DNA of 64,000 bases from Pedobacter sp. Leaf176 (GTDB lineage: Bacteria > Bacteroidota > Bacteroidia > Sphingobacteriales > Sphingobacteriaceae). The notes below the pieces were generated by a model that saw nothing but the letters and a program-made list of their open reading frames with translations, was not told where the DNA came from and did no database searches. The stretch spans positions 434,001 to 498,000 of the forward strand of contig NZ_LMPD01000001.1 in assembly GCF_001424305.1 (NCBI RefSeq), written 5' to 3'. How positions within the stretch are numbered: the stretch's first letter is position 1; the number at the start of each line of letters is the position of its first letter. The position numbers and the translations under genes were made by a program. Positions 1-9,218 of this stretch are shown piece after piece.

Positions 1-2
1 TT

Positions 3-98
3 TTAGCCTATTATTTCAGCAATGCCAAGAAACGATGGTTTTACGAAACGCTCTTCCTTTTATTTGTACTTTCTGTTCAGTACTTTCTCTTTGTTTAA
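3..98 (+). CDS. C-terminal fragment of a hydrophobic/membrane protein (truncated by window edge)
   Basis: Frame 3 open from window start to TAA at 96-98: LAYYFSNAKKRWFYETLFLLFVLSVQYFLFV*. Confidence 0.4.
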   Translation, partial: LAYYFSNAKKRWFYETLFLLFVLSVQYFLFV

Positions 99-225
99 CC
101 TTTTTTAACAAAATGATTCCTCAAAACTTGTTAAAGATTAATAGCTTTGTGGCACGATTAAAGAGTTTCACAACTTTTTAACCGTGGGATTGTAAATATA
201 AGGTGATTGATTCTTTTTTGGATAA

Positions 226-960
226 ATGCATAATTTAAGTATTGATATAGGGAATACTTTAACCAAGGTTGCAGTTTTTGCAGGTGAGGGCATTATATAT
301 TATCAACGTTTCAACGCCTTAACTGTAAACGATTTGATGTCGTTAATTGAAAAATTTCAAATCGGAAAATCTATAATCAGTACTGTTGATGAAGAGGTTG
401 AAGAACTTGAACTTTTTTTAAATGCCAGAACAAAATACATTCGTTTTTCTGCTATGCTTACAAATGGTGTGCAGAACAAATATCAAAGCCCTTCAACATT
501 GGGTTTAGATAGATGGGCCGCTGTTTTAGGTGCCAACGCAATATTTCCGGATAATTCAAGTTTGGTAATTGATGCAGGAACTTGCATCACCTACGACTTG
601 CTGAATCGGGAGAAAGACTATTTTGGCGGAGCAATCAGCCCCGGAATCCTTATGCGTTTTAAAGCTATGCATGAATTTACAGGGAGGTTACCGTTGGTAG
701 ATTGGGATTCAAAGATGCCGGTTCCCGAAGGAAAAAATACCGAAGCAGCCATGAAAAATGGTGTTTTACAGGGTGTAATTAATGAAATTTCAGGGTTTAT
801 AGAACTCAATAACGTAAAAGAAAGTGCTTTAAAAGTTATTTTAACAGGTGGTGATGCTGATTTTTTGTTTAACCAATTACAAAACAGCATCTTTGCGCCA
901 CAGATAATTAAAGATCCCTATTTGGTTTTGAAAGGATTAAATGAAGCTATTGCAAATTAA
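226..960 (+). CDS. coaX: Type III pantothenate kinase
   Basis: N-terminal LSIDIGNTLTKVAVF, GLDRWAAVLGA, VIDAGTCITYDLL, GGAISPGILMRFKAMHEFTGRLP motifs typical of CoaX. Confidence 0.93.
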   Translation: MHNLSIDIGNTLTKVAVFAGEGIIYYQRFNALTVNDLMSLIEKFQIGKSIISTVDEEVEELELFLNARTKYIRFSAMLTNGVQNKYQSPSTLGLDRWAAVLGANAIFPDNSSLVIDAGTCITYDLLNREKDYFGGAISPGILMRFKAMHEFTGRLPLVDWDSKMPVPEGKNTEAAMKNGVLQGVINEISGFIELNNVKESALKVILTGGDADFLFNQLQNSIFAPQIIKDPYLVLKGLNEAIAN

Positions 961-961
961 A

Positions 962-2251
962 ATGTACAAAAGAATAAATTATATTACAGCCATACTCGTT
1001 TTAGTTTGTGGTTTGGGTGTTCAGGCACAAGTTACCACGTCGTCACCATATTCGAGATATGGTTTTGGCAATGTTAAAGGATCATTATTGCCGCAATTAA
1101 GGGCCATGGGCGGCATCTCCACCGCCGTAAGTGCAATTAATGGGTTTAATTACATTAACATGCAAAATCCGGCATCCTATTCAAGTGTAAATTTAACTAC
1201 AGCTGATATCGGAATGACTGCTAGCATCACCAACCTTTCTAGAAATAATTTAAGTGAATCCAGTTTCAATTCAACTTTCAGCCACATCGCATTTGCAATA
1301 CCGGTAAGTAGAAAATCGGCATTGAGTTTTGGTATATTGCCTTACTCAGATTTAGGATATAGTTATAAGAACTCTATTAAAGTGGATACCCTTTCAGTAG
1401 ACCAGCTTTATGAAGGAGAAGGCGGCCTGTCTAAAGCTTATTTAGGTTATGGTTATAAGTTTGGCGATCACTTAAGCATTGGAGGTAATGTCGAATATAT
1501 TTTTGGCAATTTATTAACCACCCGAGCTACAGAATACGCAGTAGCGGGTGCAGTAAATGCGAAACTTCAGAATAAAAATAGTGTAGGCGGTTTAAATTAT
1601 TCGTATGGTGTCCAATACAATTTTAATGTTTCCCCAAAAACAATAATGACATTAGGCTATTCGGGAAGCAGTTCCGGTAAGGTAAATTCGAGGCAGTCTT
1701 TTTATGCAACGCAATATACCAGAAATGTTAATGGAGATGAAAATCCTGCAATTGATACCTTAAGCGCAGCTACAAATACAAAATCGAACTTAACCCTTCC
1801 GCTAACACATAACTTTGGTATTGCCATACAACAAACGGATAAATGGCTAATTGGTGCTGATTTTAGAATGAGCAAATGGTCTGCTGTTAGTGTTAATAAT
1901 GTTAGCCAGGGCTTACAAGATAGCTGGGGCGCCTCATTGGGTACGCAATTTACACCCGACGTTACTTCATACAACAGCTATTTTAAACGTGTCGATTACC
2001 GTTTCGGGCTAAACTATGATAAAACATACATTAAAATCGGAAATCAGGATATTAAACAGATGGGCGCATCTTTAGGCTTCGGTTTTCCTTTGCCATCTGC
2101 TAATGGTTTAACTTTCTATAAAATCAATTTTACAACAGAGGTTGGCCAGCGGGGTACCTTAACGAATAACCTGGTTAAAGAGCAATACATAAATTTCCAC
2201 CTGGGCTTTACGCTCAACGATAAATGGTTCCGTAAGTATAAAGTGGACTAA
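962..2251 (+). CDS. Outer-membrane beta-barrel protein (FadL/OmpP1-like porin)
   Basis: Signal peptide MYKRINYITAILVLVCGLGVQAQ; TSSPYSRYGFGNV and alternating aromatic beta-strand pattern. ORF-track start at 941 overlaps coaX; ATG at 962 fits the signal peptide better. Confidence 0.7.
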   Translation: MYKRINYITAILVLVCGLGVQAQVTTSSPYSRYGFGNVKGSLLPQLRAMGGISTAVSAINGFNYINMQNPASYSSVNLTTADIGMTASITNLSRNNLSESSFNSTFSHIAFAIPVSRKSALSFGILPYSDLGYSYKNSIKVDTLSVDQLYEGEGGLSKAYLGYGYKFGDHLSIGGNVEYIFGNLLTTRATEYAVAGAVNAKLQNKNSVGGLNYSYGVQYNFNVSPKTIMTLGYSGSSSGKVNSRQSFYATQYTRNVNGDENPAIDTLSAATNTKSNLTLPLTHNFGIAIQQTDKWLIGADFRMSKWSAVSVNNVSQGLQDSWGASLGTQFTPDVTSYNSYFKRVDYRFGLNYDKTYIKIGNQDIKQMGASLGFGFPLPSANGLTFYKINFTTEVGQRGTLTNNLVKEQYINFHLGFTLNDKWFRKYKVD

Positions 2252-2253
2252 TC

Positions 2254-2829
2254 ATGCGCAAGGCGTTTTCATATGGCCTGATGCTTATGTTGCCGGTTTT
2301 GCTGGTTTCCTGTGGGGATGATGATCTTAAGAAAGCCAGTCCGATTAGCAGTCAGAAAGTAATCTTGAACCGAGATAGAACTATTGGTGTAGAGATTATT
2401 TACAGCGATTCTGCGCGGGTTAAAGCTAAGGGCAATGCCCCCATCATGGATAAAGTTACCACAGAAAACAACACGACTTACCAGGAAATGATAAAGGGGG
2501 TCAAAATTGATTTCTTTAACATTAATCAGCCGGGTGTAGTTGACGGCACATTAATTTGCGATTACGCCATCAGAAAAGAGCAGGAACAAAAAACCTTTTT
2601 CAGGAAAAACGTAATTGTTAAAAACGCAAAAGGTGATACGTTTTCATCTGAAGAATTGATATGGGATGAAGCCAAAAAAATATTTTATTCTACGCAGAAT
2701 GTTACTATTAAAACCGTGGATGGAAATATTTTAAATGGTGTCGATTTCAAAGCACCTCAGGATTTCAGTACTTACGAAATTAATACGGCTACGGGACAAG
2801 GCGTTTTAAAGGACGCAATAGTGCCTTAA
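2254..2829 (+). CDS. lptC: LPS export ABC transporter periplasmic protein LptC-like lipoprotein
   Basis: Lipobox LLVSCGDD; KGVKIDFFN, RKNVIVKNAKGDTFSSEELIWDEAKKIFYS resembles LptC/OstA fold repeats. Confidence 0.75.
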   Translation: MRKAFSYGLMLMLPVLLVSCGDDDLKKASPISSQKVILNRDRTIGVEIIYSDSARVKAKGNAPIMDKVTTENNTTYQEMIKGVKIDFFNINQPGVVDGTLICDYAIRKEQEQKTFFRKNVIVKNAKGDTFSSEELIWDEAKKIFYSTQNVTIKTVDGNILNGVDFKAPQDFSTYEINTATGQGVLKDAIVP

Positions 2830-2959
2830 AAACATATTTTTTTTGATCTCTATTTGCTTAAAAATTAAACACTTGATAAATAAAATTTTGTATTTTCTTT
2901 TTTGAGGCAAATTTGTATCTTGCGCCCTCTTAAAAAAAACTAAATAATATAAGTACAAT

Positions 2960-5044
2960 ATGGGATTAATGACATTTTTGCGTAACCGCGCAGGCTATAT
3001 ACTGGTCTTTGCTATTGGTTTTGCAATTGTTGCATTTTTAGTAGGCGATGCAATTAACGTGGGTAAGCCTTTTTGGGCCGCAAACCAGAAAACAGTGGGT
3101 TCGGTTGACGGGAACGACATCAGTATCGATGATTTTGGTCCGAAAGTGGAGCAGAATTTAAATCAATTCAAACAACAATACGGCGGTAGTGCAAATGCAC
3201 AAATGCAGGCAATGGCTGTGGACCAGGCATGGAACGCGGAATTGGCAAATGTATTATTGAATAAAGAATATGAACGCTTAGGTTTAACGGTTTCTGAAGA
3301 TGAACTGGTTGATTTATTAGTTGGTCAGAATCCAAGCCCATTAATCAAACAATATTTTACCAATCCTCAAACCGGTCAGTTAGACCGTATGCAATTGAAT
3401 AGTTTCTTAAAGTCTAAAGACCCGCAGGCCCAAAATCAGTCGGCATTGTTACAAACAGAAGTTAAGAATCAAACCTTACAGCAGAAATATTCCAACTTAA
3501 TCCGTAATTCGGTTTATGTAACTTCATTAGAAGCAACAGATGAGTATACGAATCGCAACAAACTGGCTAACTTTAAATATGTAAGTCTTGATTACGCGTC
3601 AATTCCTGATGCTTCGGTAAAATTGACTGATGCAGATTACTCAGAATATTACGATGCAAACAAAGCACGTTTCAACAATCCTCAGGAAACACGTACTTTT
3701 GAGTATGTTACTTTTAGCATCAAGCCTACTAAAGCAGATTCGCTAGCCGTAAAAACGCAGATTGATAAAATTGCTGCTGATTTCAAAGTAGCTAAAAATG
3801 ATTCTCTTTTTGCAGCCATTAATTCTGACGTAAAGATTCCGTTTACGTACATCACTAAAGGTAAATTAGATCCTGCTGTAGATTCAGCCGTATTTTCATT
3901 GCCGGCAGGTAGCTTCTATGGCCCGGCATTGTCAGGCAATTCTTATAAAGTTATAAAGGTTGTATCTACCCGCACATCTCCTGACTCGGTAAAGGTAAGC
4001 CACATTCTTATCGATCCGGCAAAAGTTGGTGGAGAAGATAAGGCGATCAAAATGGCCGATTCGTTGAAAGGGTTAATCAGTAAAGGTGGAAACTTCGCTG
4101 AATTAGCTAAGAATTACAGTGTAGATGGCTCTAAAGACCAGGGTGGTTCTATGCCGGCATTTGCAAGAGGCCAGATGGTTCCTGAATTTGAGAATGCAGC
4201 ATTTGATGGTTCTATCGGCGATTTGAAAGTTGTTAAATCCCAGTTCGGTTACCACATTATGAAAATCGAGAAACAAATCGGTTCATCTAAAGTAGCGAAA
4301 CTGGCTTACGTAGAAAAAACATTAGCAGCAAGTAGCAAAACGCAAGCTTCTGCTTATAAAGCAGCAAGTAAATTCCTTGCCGATGTTAAAGAAAATGACT
4401 TCGCTAAATTAGCGGAAAAAGATAAATTGAAAGTTGCCGTTGCAGATAAGATTGCGGCCACTCAAGGTTTCGCACCTGGATTGGATAATCCTCGTAAATT
4501 AATTCAGGATGCTTACGCGGCTGATAAAGGAGATGTTTTACCTGAAATTTATACCATGGGTGATGCCTATGTTGTAGCGCGATTAACAGATGTTAAACCG
4601 AAAGGAACTTTATCTTTAGATGCGGTTAAGAAAGAAATTCAGCCAATGGTGCTTAACGCGGCAAAAGCTAAATTGTTAAAATCTAAATTTGATGGTGCAG
4701 GAAAAGCTGGTTTAGATCAGATTGCATCTAAAGTTGGGCGTACCGTAATGCCGGTTCAAAACATTGTTTTTGCAAACCCGATTATTCCGGGTGTTGCGCA
4801 GGAAAATAAGCTGGTGGGTTCGGTATTTGGTACTCAACCAGGTAAGGTTTCTGCTCCTGTAGAGGGCGACCGTGGTGTTTACGTATTTTCAGTTGATGGA
4901 TTTACAAACCCTGCACCCATTGCAAATATGTTTAAGCAAAAAGAATCCATGTTATTAACCCTGGGTCAGCGCTCATTAGGAGCTGCGTTCCAGGCTCTAC
5001 AAGATAATGCGAAGATAAAAGACAATCGCGTGAAATTCTATTAA
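2960..5044 (+). CDS. Peptidylprolyl isomerase (SurA/PpiD-like, SurA_N plus rotamase domain)
   Basis: N-terminal TM anchor LRNRAGYILVFAIGFAIVAFLVG; parvulin domain KVSHILIDPAKVGGEDKAIKMADSLKGLISKGGNFAELAKNYSVDGSKDQGGSMPAFARGQMVPEFENAAF. Confidence 0.9.
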   Translation: MGLMTFLRNRAGYILVFAIGFAIVAFLVGDAINVGKPFWAANQKTVGSVDGNDISIDDFGPKVEQNLNQFKQQYGGSANAQMQAMAVDQAWNAELANVLLNKEYERLGLTVSEDELVDLLVGQNPSPLIKQYFTNPQTGQLDRMQLNSFLKSKDPQAQNQSALLQTEVKNQTLQQKYSNLIRNSVYVTSLEATDEYTNRNKLANFKYVSLDYASIPDASVKLTDADYSEYYDANKARFNNPQETRTFEYVTFSIKPTKADSLAVKTQIDKIAADFKVAKNDSLFAAINSDVKIPFTYITKGKLDPAVDSAVFSLPAGSFYGPALSGNSYKVIKVVSTRTSPDSVKVSHILIDPAKVGGEDKAIKMADSLKGLISKGGNFAELAKNYSVDGSKDQGGSMPAFARGQMVPEFENAAFDGSIGDLKVVKSQFGYHIMKIEKQIGSSKVAKLAYVEKTLAASSKTQASAYKAASKFLADVKENDFAKLAEKDKLKVAVADKIAATQGFAPGLDNPRKLIQDAYAADKGDVLPEIYTMGDAYVVARLTDVKPKGTLSLDAVKKEIQPMVLNAAKAKLLKSKFDGAGKAGLDQIASKVGRTVMPVQNIVFANPIIPGVAQENKLVGSVFGTQPGKVSAPVEGDRGVYVFSVDGFTNPAPIANMFKQKESMLLTLGQRSLGAAFQALQDNAKIKDNRVKFY

Positions 5045-5065
5045 TTAGAAATTGCGTAATTTTGT

Positions 5066-5098
5066 AACCGTTCCAAATCACATTGGAACGGTTTTTTT
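5066..5098 (+). terminator. Rho-independent terminator after the PPIase gene
   Basis: Perfect 11-bp stem AACCGTTCCAA / TTGGAACGGTT (5066-5076 and 5083-5093), 6-nt loop, then T-run. Confidence 0.85.
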
Positions 5099-5109
5099 AT
5101 TTACAGGTT

Positions 5110-5625
5110 ATGGAAATTCAGGAAAACTTTGTTAATAAGGTTGCAAACAGCGGTTTAATTACTTTGAATCTGGAAGATTATTATCATTCTGGCGAAAGAG
5201 TTGTTTATGATATTAAGGAGAATCTTTTCCGCGGATTAATGCTACGGGAAAAGGATTTCAGGGAGTTTATTAAAACGCACGACTGGTCTCAATATCAGGA
5301 TAAGAATGTTGCAATCATTTGCTCCGCAGATGCGATTGTTCCAACCTGGGCTTATATGCTTTTGGCAAACAGATTGAAGCCATTCGCTAAGGAGGTTGTT
5401 TTTGGAGGTTTAGATACATTAGAAGCGGTGATGTTTGCGAAAGCGCTGGGTAAAATCAATCCGCAGGATTATGCAAACGAACGTGTCGTGGTAAAGGGTT
5501 GTGGCGAAATTGATATCCCAGTGTCGGCTTATGTGGAAATTACAAATTTGCTTACCCCTGTAGTTAAAAGCATTATGTTCGGAGAACCTTGTTCTACCGT
5601 TCCGGTATTTAAAAGAAAAGATTAA
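5110..5625 (+). CDS. DUF2480 family protein
   Basis: MEIQENFVNKVANSGLITLNLEDYY...DWSQYQDKNVAIICSADAIVPTWAYMLLANRLKP; ATG at 5110 preferred over TTG at 5083, which lies in the terminator stem. Confidence 0.75.
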   Translation: MEIQENFVNKVANSGLITLNLEDYYHSGERVVYDIKENLFRGLMLREKDFREFIKTHDWSQYQDKNVAIICSADAIVPTWAYMLLANRLKPFAKEVVFGGLDTLEAVMFAKALGKINPQDYANERVVVKGCGEIDIPVSAYVEITNLLTPVVKSIMFGEPCSTVPVFKRKD

Positions 5626-5692
5626 TTTGGTTTGCTTTTTGCATACCTTGTAAGGTAGCTGCAAATTAATCGTTTAATGCTTTGCAGCATAA

Positions 5693-6484
5693 TTGAAACC
5701 CAACAAGCAAATGAAAAGTTTATTCGTCTTTTTGACCTGTATCACATATGCATTCCTCACCTCTGCACAGGAATTGCCTTTGAAAAAAGCGGCTGTTTTT
5801 CAGGAGGGAGAAGTTTTGAACTATAAACTCAGGTACGGCTTTATCACTGCGGCAGAGGCCACCATAAAAGTTCAGAACTCAGATTTGAAATTCGATAACA
5901 AGCCAACCTGGAAGCTGACTGTGGATGCGCAAACATCGGGTACCTTTGATGTTTTTTATAAAATCAGGGATCATTATGATTCTTATATCGACAAAACGGA
6001 TTTACTGCCTTATTTCTATCAGGAAAATATCAGGGAAGGTAGCTATAAGCGACAAGACAAAGCCCGTTTTACACAAGATGCGAAAAAGGTTGTTTCAAAC
6101 AGAGGTACTTTTACAACACCAACAACGCAAACTTTTGATTTAGTTTCTGCCTATTATTTTGCAAGGAGTCTGGATATTTCGAAACTTAAAATTGGGGATA
6201 AGTTTAAATTGAATTATTTCCTCGGCGATGAGATTTCGGCTTTGGAAATTGAATATGTTGGTAAGGAAACGGTTAAAAACAAACTGGGAAATATCCGCTG
6301 TTTGAAATTTAGTCCATCCATTAAACCTGGTAGAATATTTAAAAAGGATAGCCGTTTGTATCTTTGGGTTACCGACGATGGGAATCGTGTTCCGGTAAAG
6401 GCGCAGGTAGAGATACTTGTAGGCGCCGTTACGATGGAATTAAAATCTGCGCAGGGTTTAAAATATGCTTTAGCAAAAGAATAA
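5693..6484 (+). CDS. DUF3108 domain-containing secreted protein
   Basis: Signal peptide; FQEGEVLNYKLRYGFITAAEATI and RLYLWVTDDGNRVPVKAQVEILVGAV; an internal ATG at 5711 may be the real start. Confidence 0.8.
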   Translation: MKPNKQMKSLFVFLTCITYAFLTSAQELPLKKAAVFQEGEVLNYKLRYGFITAAEATIKVQNSDLKFDNKPTWKLTVDAQTSGTFDVFYKIRDHYDSYIDKTDLLPYFYQENIREGSYKRQDKARFTQDAKKVVSNRGTFTTPTTQTFDLVSAYYFARSLDISKLKIGDKFKLNYFLGDEISALEIEYVGKETVKNKLGNIRCLKFSPSIKPGRIFKKDSRLYLWVTDDGNRVPVKAQVEILVGAVTMELKSAQGLKYALAKE

Positions 6485-7050
6485 TGATGATAGAAGTTGA
6501 ACAGGTGCTCGTGCACGAAGACGTTTTAAAAGAAAACTTTGTTTGCAACCTGAGCAAGTGCAAAGGCATTTGTTGTGTGGAAGGCGATTCCGGTGCGCCG
6601 CTTGATAATGAGGAGAAGGCAGTTTTGGAAGAGATCTATCCTAAAATAAAGCACCTTCTGAATGAAAAAGGGATAAAAGCAATTGAAGAGCAAGGCGTAT
6701 ATGTTGTGGATGAGGACGGTGATTTAACGACGCCTTGCGTGGATAAAAACAAGGAATGCGCCTATGTACTTTTTGAAAATGGGATAACGAAGTGTGCCAT
6801 CGAAAAAGCCTATGAGCAAGGTCTGGTAGATTGGCAGAAGCCCATTTCCTGTCATCTATATCCTATTCGAATCACAAAGTACCCTGAGTTTGAAGTCCTG
6901 AATTATGATAGGTGGCACATTTGCCACGATGCATGTACATTTGGGCGCGAGCTGAAAGTTCCTGTTTATAGCTTTCTTAAAGGACCGCTTATCCGCAAAT
7001 ATGGTGCAGACTGGTATAATGAACTTGAAGCTTCAGTTGCAGCAATATAA
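6484..7050 (+). CDS. DUF3109 family protein (cysteine-rich)
   Basis: MMIEVEQVLVHEDVLKENFVCNLSKCKGICCVEGDSGAPL with CKGICC and later Cys residues; ATG at 6484 preferred to upstream 6364. Confidence 0.8.
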   Translation: MMIEVEQVLVHEDVLKENFVCNLSKCKGICCVEGDSGAPLDNEEKAVLEEIYPKIKHLLNEKGIKAIEEQGVYVVDEDGDLTTPCVDKNKECAYVLFENGITKCAIEKAYEQGLVDWQKPISCHLYPIRITKYPEFEVLNYDRWHICHDACTFGRELKVPVYSFLKGPLIRKYGADWYNELEASVAAI

Positions 7051-7111
7051 CGTTTAGTAATACCGGTTTTTAGCCTGGGTTACAGTAAAAGCATTATTTC
7101 GTATGGATCGA

Positions 7112-7759
7112 TTAAATTAAGTTCCTGGTAATTTTTCCTTTGATTATATATAACCCGATAATGCTCGCTTTATCTATAATGGTGTCACCTTTAAAGTTAG
7201 GATTAGAAGACCTTAAAATAAGTTTGTCTTTATTGCTGTGTTCAAAAACGAGTTTTATGCTGCGAAGGTGGTTGGATTTTTCATTGGCCATTACGACATA
7301 AGCTTCGCCCCACTGCAGAACTTCAAGGTTGGTAACTTCCCTCACTGCTATAATTTCGCCTGAAGCATATTTTGGGTACATGCTATCTCCATATACCGGC
7401 AGGTAAGCAGTACAATCATTAAATGGCTTGTAGTTCACGAAATAATCTGCTTTCTCCTCCTCCAGCAGCAAGGTGTCCATATCCGAAATACTGATGTCAA
7501 AATAGGGTACGCCTGCTTTCGTTTCAGAAACAACGGGCCCCTTTTTTAAAATGGGTTCGCCCGTGCCTTTTTCCAGCCATTCCAGGTTAACATTAAATTT
7601 TAAAAATAAACGGTCTCTAACTGCATTTGATATGCCAATACGGCCACGCAAAATATCAGATAGTGAGCCTTCCTGGATGTTAAGGCCGGCGGCAAAATTT
7701 TTTTGTGTCTTAAAATTCAGCCGTTCCATAATAATTTTCAACCTTTCAATCTCAGTCAT
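7112..7759 (-). CDS. XRE-type HTH plus S24/LexA-like transcriptional repressor
   Basis: N-terminal HTH (KNFAAGLNIQEGSLSDILRGRIGISNAVRDRLFLKFNVNLEWLEKGTG) and C-terminal S24-like GDSMYPKYASGEIIAVREV. Confidence 0.85.
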   Translation of the reverse strand: MTEIERLKIIMERLNFKTQKNFAAGLNIQEGSLSDILRGRIGISNAVRDRLFLKFNVNLEWLEKGTGEPILKKGPVVSETKAGVPYFDISISDMDTLLLEEEKADYFVNYKPFNDCTAYLPVYGDSMYPKYASGEIIAVREVTNLEVLQWGEAYVVMANEKSNHLRSIKLVFEHSNKDKLILRSSNPNFKGDTIIDKASIIGLYIIKGKITRNLI

Positions 7760-7867
7760 TAAAAATGTTAATAAGTTAAACTAATTTATATTCGTATTGC
7801 TAATTTTATTAGTATATTCGTGTAATGAATAGGCAAGATAATAAAATGTTAATTAATGTAAATATTT

Positions 7868-9004
7868 ATGACTAATGATGGTATAAACATTCCGCAAGAA
7901 TCACCCTTCGTTTTTTACAAAAAGTTTTTTGAAATGCGAACAACAGAGCATCACCTGGTGCTGCTTGATGAATTAATATGGGCGATTACGAATCCCCAGC
8001 ATTTCATAAAAAAAAGGATTCAGGCAGATGTATTTATCATTTACCAGCTTTATGCAGAACTTCTCGATCAATGCTTCCAATTCAAACATGACGTTAATGG
8101 TGCTCCATCTTTTGCCGCTTTTAATGCAAATTTTATTGAAAATACCAAACCTCATTTTACTTATCATTTTAAACACCTAAATGAGGAGGAATTGGCCAAT
8201 CCAATATTGGCACTCGAATTTCTGCGGGAGGATACTTTGCATGTCTATAAAAATGTGCTGTACGGATGGTTGGCTCAATTTCTTAAGCATGATAGAATAG
8301 TTAACAATGGAAACATCTTTTTTCCGCTGTACCATCAGCTGCGGAAGTTAATCGAATTAAGCTGGCTTATCTATAACAATTTTTTAGAAAATACAGCAGT
8401 TAACCAATCCCAGGCGCTTATTGGGAGATTTGAAGATACCTGCCCTTTGTTGCTGGCATCCGAACACCAACAGGATCCATACCTTGAAATAGAATCGTTT
8501 TTTAATGGCGCAAGCCTCGGCTATTATAAATATGAGCTGAGGTCTTGGTTTAAAACGGCAATTACGGAAGGTATGGAAGTGGATAACCACGGCAATCTGA
8601 TCTATTTCCATAATCAGCTGATTCAATTGCTCCATGCCGGTTATTTAATTGTTACGAATCGATATGAATACATAAGCAAAACGGTTTATTCTTCAACCGC
8701 TAAAACATTTAAAGATTGGGTAAATGAGGTAAAAAAGGAAAAGATTGATGAAGGTAATGGAATCCCCGGCAGTTATGAGGTTTATTTGCTGTCGGAAGCT
8801 GAGATTGCTAATCCAATATTTTATCTGAAAGAAATGTTAAGCCGAAAACGCATTGCCGAAATCAGGTATGGCTTACAGGAATGGATTTATTGTGCGTTCA
8901 ATAAAAACAATAGCATTGCCACGATGGAGGCCGATTACGTAATTAATTTGTACCAGGAACTGGAAAAATTTTTAGAATTGCTTTTTCTTTTAGTCGCCGG
9001 TTAA
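7868..9004 (+). CDS. Hypothetical protein with four degenerate internal repeats
   Basis: Four copies of a NP/DP/SP-x4-[FL]...L-x2-W...[YF]-x2-L-x-[KQ]-[LF] pattern; no family recognised. Confidence 0.7.
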   Translation: MTNDGINIPQESPFVFYKKFFEMRTTEHHLVLLDELIWAITNPQHFIKKRIQADVFIIYQLYAELLDQCFQFKHDVNGAPSFAAFNANFIENTKPHFTYHFKHLNEEELANPILALEFLREDTLHVYKNVLYGWLAQFLKHDRIVNNGNIFFPLYHQLRKLIELSWLIYNNFLENTAVNQSQALIGRFEDTCPLLLASEHQQDPYLEIESFFNGASLGYYKYELRSWFKTAITEGMEVDNHGNLIYFHNQLIQLLHAGYLIVTNRYEYISKTVYSSTAKTFKDWVNEVKKEKIDEGNGIPGSYEVYLLSEAEIANPIFYLKEMLSRKRIAEIRYGLQEWIYCAFNKNNSIATMEADYVINLYQELEKFLELLFLLVAG

Positions 9005-9153
9005 ACGCAATGTCTTGAAATACGGATTTTGTAAAGCTCGAAATCGATAAGTAACTGCAAAAGTTTAATGCCATTTTTTAAAGCTAAAATTGCTTCCAGT
9101 GTAGCTGGTGAAGTTAATGTGCTTCAATATGTTAGTGTTTCATAAATAAAACA

Positions 9154-9184
9154 TTGGTTTTTAACTAGAACTGTCTTATTTTAG
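9154..9184 (+). promoter_or_regulatory. Putative Bacteroidota-type promoter for rfbB
   Basis: TTGG (9154-9157), 19-nt spacer, TATTTTAG (9177-9184), close to the TTTG-N19-TAnnTTTG consensus. Confidence 0.5.
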
Positions 9185-9218
9185 CCGATTGAAAATTATT
9201 TATCCTTAATAAGTAAAA

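Noticed and set aside
7868-9004. RteC-type regulator of conjugative transposition
   Set aside because: Considered because of Bacteroidota context, but no sequence motif could be matched with confidence and no conjugation genes are nearby.
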